Of a stretch of DNA of 5,095 nt, positions 1 through 4,150 are shown piece after piece. The first letter of the stretch is position 1. Each line of letters starts with the position of its first letter. The translations under genes and the position numbers were made by a program. The notes below the pieces were generated by a model that made no database searches, was not told where the DNA came from, and saw nothing but the letters and a program-made list of their open reading frames with translations. Source of the DNA: Pirellulaceae bacterium (GTDB lineage: Bacteria; Planctomycetota; Planctomycetia; Pirellulales; Pirellulaceae); NCBI GenBank assembly GCA_020846515.1, contig JADLDX010000669.1, positions 1 to 5,095 on the forward strand. The letters are read 5' to 3'.

Positions 1-28
1 ATGTTTCGCTGTTTTGCAAAACAAGTAC

Positions 29-104
29 GTAGCCACCGTCGCCAGACGGTGGACAAGCCTGAACTCTTTTCAAGCGTGGTAGCCACCGTCGCCAGACGGT
101 GGAC
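29..104. repeat. Pair of identical 26-bp hairpin repeats (family A)
   Basis: Two identical 26-bp copies lie at 29-54 and 79-104, separated by 24 bases of unrelated sequence. Each holds a perfect 8-bp inverted repeat, CCACCGTC / GACGGTGG, around a 4-base GCCA loop (stem arms 33-40 and 45-52 in the first copy). Outer GT and AC bases could extend the stem around a bulged AG. The copies lie 88-163 bases past the stop codon of the oxidoreductase gene, on the side where its transcript would end. No T-run follows the stems in either direction, so they are not standard intrinsic terminators. They resemble REP-type intergenic palindromes, which may stabilise or end transcripts. That role is inferred; the repeat and stem are seen directly. 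Confidence 0.8.
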
Positions 105-191
105 TCGTCTAAACGCTAAATCTACCGCTTGGCAGCGATGGCTAGTGCGTCGGTGACGTCGATTGAATTATCGGGGGCAACCATTCCCCTT

Positions 192-1232
192 TTAGCAATT
201 GACCCATTGACCGGTTTCGGCAGAGACCTGCAGGCACTGGCAAATGTGAATGGCGTCGCGGGCCACGCGGCCATCTAGCCGTCGGGCACTGGCACCCAAG
301 CGAATACTTTCCGCTGCGTCGTCGATCTCGTTGGCAAAAGCCGCGATATCATCCGCCGCGGGCAGTTCGGGCCGAATCAATCGACCATCTTGAGTCATAA
401 TCTTCAGCGGCATGACGTCCAGTCCGTCGCTCAATACCGCCAACTCGAACTGCATGGTTGCCTTTTCGAATTGCAGCTCCAGTCCATGCGTGAATGGACG
501 CGAGGACTGATTGGCTACACCGCTGGATGTTGACACGATCACTCGCGGATCTTCAAAACGCATTAATGAGTGACAGAATTTGACCGTCGTTCCCTGCATC
601 TCAGCCAGGCACATGACCTGTTGTGGCATGCCATAGGCCATGCGAATGAAGTGGGTGTCGTGGACGTGCAGATCGATCAAGGGACCACCGATCCGCTGCA
701 TATCGTAAAAGTCTGGAATCCAATCGGGCGGCGAAATGATGCGCTTGAAGTAGCCGCCTAGTGGTGCACCGTATTCGGGACCTTGGAGCGCTTCGTAGAT
801 CGCCTGATACTGTCCCATATACGGCAACACTTGTGCGACCAAGACCATGCGACCTGCGCTGGCCGCTTCGTCCAGTATCTGATCGCAACCTTCGGTGCTG
901 AGCGCTAATGGTTTTTCGCAGAGCACATGTTTGCCCGCGCGCAGGGCCGCACAGGCTGCCGGTACGTGCAGATGAGGTGGCAGGCAGATATCGATCATGT
1001 CGATCTGATCGTCCGACAACATCGCATCCAGACTCTCGAAAACTCGCAGGTCGCTAACGTCTATCTGTTCGCCAGGCGGACCGAAGTTTCCCTTGATGCC
1101 GCGCCAATCTCCTTGCCGCTTGCCCGGTTCACGTGAAGCAAAGGCTACTAACTTCGCCTTTTGGCTTCGCTGATAGGCCAGGTAGTGAATCCAGCCCATA
1201 AAACCTATGCCGACCAAACCGACTCGCAACAT
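192..1232 (-). CDS. Gfo/Idh/MocA-family NAD(P)-dependent oxidoreductase
   Basis: A 346-residue protein of normal family length. The N-terminus is a Rossmann dinucleotide-binding fold with GxGxxG at residues 8-13. The family EKP motif follows at 106-108, where K107 is the expected catalytic lysine. The C-terminal substrate domain carries a GGPLIDLHVHD segment (182-192) whose D187 and H191 match the Asp/His catalytic pair of inositol-dehydrogenase-type enzymes. Members oxidise or reduce sugars, inositols and related polyols with NAD(P), normally in the cytoplasm; the substrate cannot be read from sequence. The ATG at 1232 is chosen because AGGTGA lies four bases upstream and the protein then opens directly with the Rossmann strand. 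The frame stays open upstream to 1397, but that part has no family resemblance. No signal peptide is seen. The gene is divergent from the DUF2141-like gene, and hairpin repeats follow its 3' end. Family certain, function not. Confidence 0.95.
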   Translation of the reverse strand: MLRVGLVGIGFMGWIHYLAYQRSQKAKLVAFASREPGKRQGDWRGIKGNFGPPGEQIDVSDLRVFESLDAMLSDDQIDMIDICLPPHLHVPAACAALRAGKHVLCEKPLALSTEGCDQILDEAASAGRMVLVAQVLPYMGQYQAIYEALQGPEYGAPLGGYFKRIISPPDWIPDFYDMQRIGGPLIDLHVHDTHFIRMAYGMPQQVMCLAEMQGTTVKFCHSLMRFEDPRVIVSTSSGVANQSSRPFTHGLELQFEKATMQFELAVLSDGLDVMPLKIMTQDGRLIRPELPAADDIAAFANEIDDAAESIRLGASARRLDGRVARDAIHICQCLQVSAETGQWVNC

Positions 1233-1236
1233 AAAG

Positions 1237-1242
1237 TCACCT
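1237..1242 (-). promoter_or_regulatory. Ribosome binding site of the oxidoreductase gene
   Basis: On the minus strand AGGTGA stands four bases before the ATG at 1232. It is a strong Shine-Dalgarno match and decides the start in favour of this ATG over the longer open frame. The spacing is slightly short if counted from the last base but normal from the AGG core. Confidence 0.7.
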
Positions 1243-1274
1243 AAGTAAATGTCACAGAAACCACAGTCCGTCAG

Positions 1275-1303
1275 AATGTAAACCAGCCAATTGCGGCAAG
1301 CAA
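1275..1303 (-). promoter_or_regulatory. Weak candidate promoter for the oxidoreductase gene
   Basis: On the minus strand TTGCTT (1298-1303) and TACATT (1275-1280) are separated by 17 bases, about 40 bases before the start codon. Matches to the sigma-70 consensus are modest (three and four of six), so this is only the best-spaced pair seen in the divergent region and not a firm call. Confidence 0.22.
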
Positions 1304-1420
1304 GCGCCCGCTCCACCTTCCTCAGACTTAAAGTCAAATGCTGCGGGGATACGAACTCCACACTGGCCAGCGGCTCGTCATGAGCCTGCTGACGCACCTA
1401 CGCGAAAATGATCCTTTCGT

Positions 1421-1426
1421 TATACT
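1421..1426 (+). promoter_or_regulatory. Possible -10 element upstream of the DUF2141-like gene
   Basis: TATACT at 1421-1426 is a five-of-six match to the -10 consensus, 63 bases before the ATG at 1490. No recognisable -35 box lies 16-18 bases upstream (CTACGC at 17 bases is a poor match), so a promoter here would need an activator or a different sigma factor. Confidence 0.2.
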
Positions 1427-1489
1427 GACCTTGCCAAGTGTAAGTTGGGACGAAGGCAATCACACCAGTCACATGAGCATTGCGGTCTT

Positions 1490-2038
1490 ATGCCTAGCAC
1501 TGAATTCAAACAAGAGCCTGTCTGGCACCAAATGCTCCGAGTGTGGCGGGAGAACCGGGGCAACTGGTTGCTGTTGACCGGTCTGTTGGTCAGCGTCCTG
1601 GCTTGGGCCATCGGCTACTTCCGCTTGATTCCCGAAGTGACCGTTCGTCGCCCAAGTTCGCCCACTTATACGCTAGGAGTCAAAGCTTTAACCGTCGAGA
1701 TCACGGGCTGCAAATCAGACCAGGGCCGCGTGATCGCTATGCTCTACGATGCCGAGTCTTTTAATGAAACCTCGGTTGCTCTGCGCATGGAGGAATTGGA
1801 AATAGTTGACCAACAAGCTCAGTGGGTTATTCATAACCTGCCCTACGCGCGTTATGCCATTTATGCCTTCCAAGACTTGGACAGCAACGATACGGTGGAC
1901 CCAACTACTGAGCCACAAGGGTTATCGACGGGTGACAATGATTCGCCAGCGACCTCGACGTCAACCGAGATCAACTATTCTAATGCCGCTTTCGAGTTCT
2001 CGCCTCAGCATCCTTCTGTGCAGGTCGAGCTCCGCTAA
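1490..2038 (+). CDS. Membrane-anchored DUF2141-like protein
   Basis: A 182-residue protein. A basic N-terminal stretch (R17, R20, R23) precedes one hydrophobic segment at about 26-44, read as a signal anchor with the rest outside the cytoplasm. Residues 66-182 resemble DUF2141: LTVEITG opening strand, GRVIAMLYD (79-87), the NLPYARYAIYAFQDLD segment (116-131) in place of the usual 'lp.G.YA..v..D.N' motif, then a acidic D129-x-D131-x-N133-x-x-x-D137 loop and a terminal beta-rich part NAAFEFSP. DUF2141 has no settled function; it is a small secreted beta-rich domain. The acidic loop could bind a cation, which is inference. A Ser/Thr/Asp-rich insert (147-160) sits where family members usually have a Gly-rich segment. 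The ATG at 1490 is preferred over an upstream TTG (1445), although its Shine-Dalgarno sequence is weak. The gene converges on the rpsR operon with four bases between stop codons. Confidence 0.8.
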   Translation: MPSTEFKQEPVWHQMLRVWRENRGNWLLLTGLLVSVLAWAIGYFRLIPEVTVRRPSSPTYTLGVKALTVEITGCKSDQGRVIAMLYDAESFNETSVALRMEELEIVDQQAQWVIHNLPYARYAIYAFQDLDSNDTVDPTTEPQGLSTGDNDSPATSTSTEINYSNAAFEFSPQHPSVQVELR

Positions 2039-2042
2039 AGAA

Positions 2043-2978
2043 TCAGGTATGCAGCAGCGACACTAGCCATAGCCCATAGAACGTGTATTCAACGTCTTCA
2101 GACGGATCAAATTCGAAGCCACAAAAGCCGCCATCTCGACGCTGCATACTTTGTCCATAACGCAGCGCGGCCGATCGATCGATCGCCTCCAAGGCTTCTA
2201 CGTCTGCCAGGGTCACGCAAGCCGTAAAGGTGCTCAGCAAATCGGGCAGTGGGATTCGAGTGTTGGCTTGCCAGCCACCTTCGTCAGTTTGCAGATCGCA
2301 TAAGAACTGGCCCGCAGTTTGCGATATCTCAGGGGTCAATTGATTGAGCACTTGTAAGGCTCCGATGCCTGCGGCCGTCGGGTTAGTACCTGAACGTTTG
2401 CCAACTCTGACTTCCAAAAATCCCCCGTCGGCTTGCCGCTGTTTGTGCAAGAACTTTGCGATTCTTTCGGGCTCGGGAATTGGTTGCTCGATCAATTCTA
2501 AGCACAGCAGCACCAGAAACGTTTGATAGGTGCTGCCCACATGCCCCTCAAAACTTTTGGAGTATCCGCCGTCATCGCGTCGAAGTCGATCCAGTAGCAG
2601 GGCCAGGCGCTGAGCCCAAGCCGCTTGCGCACCTTCGAACGCATCCAGGCCACAAGCCGCTTCGAGCAGCTTGGCCGAATAGACCAGGGACATCAGATCG
2701 ACCAGCGTTTCATGGGCGGTCAGACGCGATCGCAAGAACGCGCCAGCTCGCTCGGCTATTGAACCTTCCAAGAGTCCGAGGATGGCTAACGAACGCAGTG
2801 CGAAACTGGTGTAGTAAAGATCGCTCTCGCCCTCGCGGCCCGACCAGCCTCCGTCGCTGCGCTGGCGTTCAACAATGAAGCGCGCATGACGCTCTTGTAA
2901 CGCGGGGTCCAACTGCGCGGCACCAATGGTTAAACGTACGGTCAACCGTTGTAGATAAGTCAGTTCAAGCGGTGCCAT
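2043..2978 (-). CDS. Prenyltransferase/squalene-cyclase repeat protein
   Basis: A 311-residue protein from the ATG at 2978. It holds five PFTB/QW-like repeats, each with a Q/R-rich helix end, a D-(D/E)-G-G-(W/Y/F) or DGG turn and a following helix: about 34-68 (SDGGW), 127-163 (DDGGY), 175-211 (ADGGF), 224-260 (DEGGW) and 273-309 (RDGGF). A degenerate repeat at 76-110 would complete a six-unit alpha/alpha barrel like the beta subunit of geranylgeranyl transferases. No signal peptide or membrane segment is seen, so it is probably cytoplasmic. By eye, the zinc-site motif DxC reads D246-L-L248 and the ligand His is Y298 (DVEYTFYGL), so a zinc-dependent protein prenyltransferase activity is doubtful; terpene cyclisation is not supported either, as no DxDD motif is seen. 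It is the last gene of the rpsR operon. TTG 2999 and GTG 2993 are alternative starts in the same frame; none has a clear Shine-Dalgarno sequence. Confidence 0.88.
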   Translation of the reverse strand: MAPLELTYLQRLTVRLTIGAAQLDPALQERHARFIVERQRSDGGWSGREGESDLYYTSFALRSLAILGLLEGSIAERAGAFLRSRLTAHETLVDLMSLVYSAKLLEAACGLDAFEGAQAAWAQRLALLLDRLRRDDGGYSKSFEGHVGSTYQTFLVLLCLELIEQPIPEPERIAKFLHKQRQADGGFLEVRVGKRSGTNPTAAGIGALQVLNQLTPEISQTAGQFLCDLQTDEGGWQANTRIPLPDLLSTFTACVTLADVEALEAIDRSAALRYGQSMQRRDGGFCGFEFDPSEDVEYTFYGLWLVSLLHT

Positions 2979-2986
2979 TGGTCGGT

Positions 2987-3016
2987 TACTCACTGACAAC
3001 TCTACTCACTGACAAC
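2987..3016. repeat. 14-bp direct repeat at a gene junction
   Basis: TACTCACTGACAAC occurs at 2987-3000 and 3003-3016 with two bases between, a 16-base period. The right copy encodes the last residues of the thioesterase (VVSE) and part of its stop codon; the left copy holds the alternative TTG and GTG starts of the downstream gene. Because the period is not a multiple of three, the duplication shifts frame. It looks like a local tandem duplication. Confidence 0.75.
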
Positions 3017-3430
3017 GTATCGCTCGAACCGCGTACGAAGTGGTTCTGGTATATCAATCGACTCGAGCGATCGATCCGTGCGAACATGGCAGCAGACAGC
3101 AATCGTTTTCCCGGAAGCGATTTGACGGCCGCGGCACGTGAACTGGAAGCTGTAAGTCACGCTGCGACCACCCAGACGTGAAATGACAACTGAGATATCG
3201 AGGATATCCTCAAACTGAACCGTGCCCTGGAAATCACACTCCACGTGCACGCGCGGCCAGCTCAAGTAGCCGGTCTCGCCATGGGGAATCATGACTGACC
3301 AATCCAGGGTGCGGAGCAGGTCATGCTCCGCTTGTTCCATATAGCAAAGAAAGGCGCTGAAATGCGCAATGCCAGCCGCGTCGGTTTCGCGAAATTCAAC
3401 CCGACGCGTTGTCTGAAACACTTCAGCCAT
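3002..3430 (-). CDS. Hotdog-fold acyl-CoA thioesterase (4HBT/YbgC-like)
   Basis: A 142-residue protein of typical length for single-domain hotdog thioesterases. The N-terminal signature VEFRETDAAGIAHFSAFLCYMEQAEH (in pieces: FRETDAAG 13-20, HFSAF 23-27, EQAEHDLLR 32-40) matches the 4-hydroxybenzoyl-CoA thioesterase group, with D17 at the catalytic Asp position. The central helix and the later strands VHVECDFQG (61-69) and SVTYSFQF (90-97) fit the fold. Such enzymes hydrolyse acyl- or aroyl-CoA in the cytoplasm, usually as tetramers. The AEHxxLR form is also found in dihydroxynaphthoyl-CoA hydrolases of menaquinone synthesis, so that role is possible but not shown. The gene starts 11 bases after the rpsR stop, with no strong Shine-Dalgarno sequence in the gap, and is probably read from the rpsR promoter. 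Its stop lies within a 14-bp direct repeat next to the downstream gene. Confidence 0.9.
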   Translation of the reverse strand: MAEVFQTTRRVEFRETDAAGIAHFSAFLCYMEQAEHDLLRTLDWSVMIPHGETGYLSWPRVHVECDFQGTVQFEDILDISVVISRLGGRSVTYSFQFTCRGRQIASGKTIAVCCHVRTDRSLESIDIPEPLRTRFERYVVSE

Positions 3431-3441
3431 AGACCCAGGGG

Positions 3442-3726
3442 TTACTCGCCGCTGTAAGGCATCAGGGCCATGAAACGCGCCCGCTTGATAGCGGCCGTAA
3501 TCGCATGCTGGCTAACGGCCGAACATCCGGTCTTGCGACGGCCAACAATTCGACTGTGGCGATTCACTAGTTTCTTCAGCAATTCGACGTCTTTATAGTC
3601 GACATACATCGGCCGAGGTCGCTTGCCATCGACGAACAGCGGATCCTTCTTTTTGGTTCGCGAGCGAATTCGCGAACGCTTCCGTGCACGGCTCTTGGCC
3701 GTCGGCCGTCGACGCATGGTTGACAT
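3442..3726 (-). CDS. rpsR: 30S ribosomal protein bS18
   Basis: A 94-residue protein, about 20 longer than Escherichia coli S18 (75). The first 28 residues are very basic ([22 protein letters not shown]) and replace the usual short N-terminus; the Cys-containing R-K-x-C-x-F-C segment seen in many S18 proteins is absent and replaced by [16 protein letters not shown]. The core is clear: [12 protein letters not shown] (43-54), IVGRRKTG (60-67) and the strongly conserved [13 protein letters not shown] (79-91). The near-universal GTxAKYQRQL segment reads [10 protein letters not shown] here. S18 binds the platform of the 30S subunit with S6. The start is fixed by GAGGTG seven bases before the ATG at 3726. 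It leads an operon with a thioesterase and a prenyltransferase-like gene, and neither rpsF, ssb nor rplI, its common partners, is adjacent. Confidence 0.96.
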   Translation of the reverse strand: MSTMRRRPTAKSRARKRSRIRSRTKKKDPLFVDGKRPRPMYVDYKDVELLKKLVNRHSRIVGRRKTGCSAVSQHAITAAIKRARFMALMPYSGE

Positions 3727-3733
3727 AAAATCC

Positions 3734-3739
3734 CACCTC
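3734..3739 (-). promoter_or_regulatory. Strong ribosome binding site of rpsR
   Basis: On the minus strand GAGGTG (followed by GG) lies seven bases before the ATG at 3726. It is the best Shine-Dalgarno sequence in the window, as expected for a ribosomal protein gene, and favours this ATG over the second ATG three codons downstream. Confidence 0.8.
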
Positions 3740-3803
3740 GGTTCAATGCAAAAGTGACTGCGAATCAGCTATCAATCGCGAACTTACCTGCGAAAGACTC
3801 GGT

Positions 3804-3831
3804 ATTTTAGCCAAATCGGCCAGACACACAA
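3804..3831 (-). promoter_or_regulatory. Candidate sigma-70-type promoter of the rpsR operon
   Basis: On the minus strand TTGTGT (3826-3831) and TAAAAT (3804-3809) are 16 bases apart. The -10 box matches five of six consensus positions and the -35 box four of six. Transcription would begin near 3797, giving a leader of about 70 bases before rpsR. It is the best-matched promoter pair seen in the window, but unproven. Confidence 0.4.
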
Positions 3832-3971
3832 GGGCGTCCTGCCGAAAACAACCACGCCTTCTTGGGAATCTCAGCCTGGATGGTTGGCCACTCACGTTTC
3901 CCTGGTATTCATGCAGTAATGCAACAGCACAGCATCAGCACAAAGACACCATCCCCCTCTTCCGTAACGCT
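3832..3971. other. Intergenic spacer with no recognised feature
   Basis: Between the candidate rpsR promoter and the hairpin-repeat cluster I see no gene, RNA or strong palindrome. A plus-strand open frame crosses it, but it continues through the repeats and into the antisense of the cytochrome gene and has no recognisable protein features. Confidence 0.5.
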
Positions 3972-4019
3972 GTTAACCATTTTAGAAAGCGGAACGGCGG
4001 AAGCCGTCCGGTATATCCC
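3972..4019 (+). repeat. Hairpin repeat, family B, copy 1
   Basis: A 48-bp unit that recurs at 4021-4067 with one T between them. Its core folds as ACGGC (3994-3998) and GCCGT (4003-4007) around a GGAA loop, extended by CGG/CCG (3990-3992 with 4008-4010) past one bulged A. GGAA is a GNRA tetraloop if the plus strand is transcribed. It lies between the rpsR promoter and the 3' end of the cytochrome gene, a usual site for REP-like elements. Confidence 0.8.
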
Positions 4020-4020
4020 T

Positions 4021-4067
4021 GTTAAGCATTTTAGAAGCGGAACGGCGCAAGCCGTCCGGTATATCCC
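4021..4067 (+). repeat. Hairpin repeat, family B, copy 2
   Basis: A 47-bp near-copy of the unit at 3972-4019, differing by two substitutions and one single-base gap. The stem ACGGC (4042-4046) / GCCGT (4051-4055) and the outer CGG/CCG pair with bulged A are unchanged. One of the two substitutions falls in the loop and turns GGAA into GCAA, still a GNRA tetraloop. It forms a tandem array with copy 1 and faces the inverted copy 3. Confidence 0.8.
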
Positions 4068-4080
4068 GGTAGTTATAGGA

Positions 4081-4107
4081 ACCGGAGGGCTTGCGCCTAA
4101 CCGCTAC
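4081..4107 (-). repeat. Hairpin repeat, family B, copy 3 (inverted, diverged)
   Basis: On the minus strand, 27 bases match the core of copy 2 (4034-4060) at 22 positions. The GGC/GCC inner stem, GCAA loop and outer CGG/CCG pair remain, while the sequence between them has changed (TTA on one side, CT on the other). It lies 43 bases after the stop codon of the cytochrome gene and is in the sense orientation of that transcript. With copies 1 and 2 it forms a head-to-head arrangement like the paired REP elements of other bacteria. Confidence 0.7.
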
Positions 4108-4150
4108 AAATGCCGGATTTCACGAGCAAATATGCTTCACAGCGTTGCCT

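Noticed and set aside
11..22. Perfect 12-bp palindrome GTTTTGCAAAAC
   Set aside because: A short AT-rich palindrome with no loop and no second copy or adjacent promoter; it is plausible by chance.
29..104. Repeat-spacer-repeat pattern resembling a minimal CRISPR array
   Set aside because: There are only two repeats; the positions where a third would fall on either side (before 4 and near 129-154) do not match, and no cas gene is in the window. A strong short palindrome at a gene 3' end fits a REP-like repeat better.
1..156. Open frame of 51 codons starting with ATG at position 1
   Set aside because: It runs through both hairpin repeats in different frames (the period of 50 is not a multiple of three) and encodes nothing recognisable. 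It could only be real as the tail of a gene outside the window, for which there is no evidence.
173..193. G-rich and C-rich tracts followed by TTTT as an intrinsic terminator
   Set aside because: The stem is only four to five base pairs with an eight-base loop, the T-run is on the plus strand where no upstream gene is seen, and it overlaps the oxidoreductase stop codon.
1325..1335. Inverted repeat GACTT-A-AAGTC in the divergent intergenic region
   Set aside because: The half-sites are only five bases and there is no second copy; it could be an operator but is not distinguishable from chance.
1233..1397. In-frame upstream extension of the oxidoreductase
   Set aside because: It begins with a non-ATG codon, has no family resemblance, and lies before a strong Shine-Dalgarno sequence and an ATG that opens exactly at the Rossmann fold.
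1445..1489. TTG-started N-terminal extension of the DUF2141-like protein
   Set aside because: The extra 15 residues are His/Gln-rich with no family match, and the ATG at 1490 places a basic segment and transmembrane helix near the N-terminus as expected.
2456..2878. Plus-strand open frame of 140 codons inside the prenyltransferase-like gene
   Set aside because: It lies wholly antisense to a clearly conserved repeat protein, and its Arg/Pro-rich composition is typical of a shadow frame.
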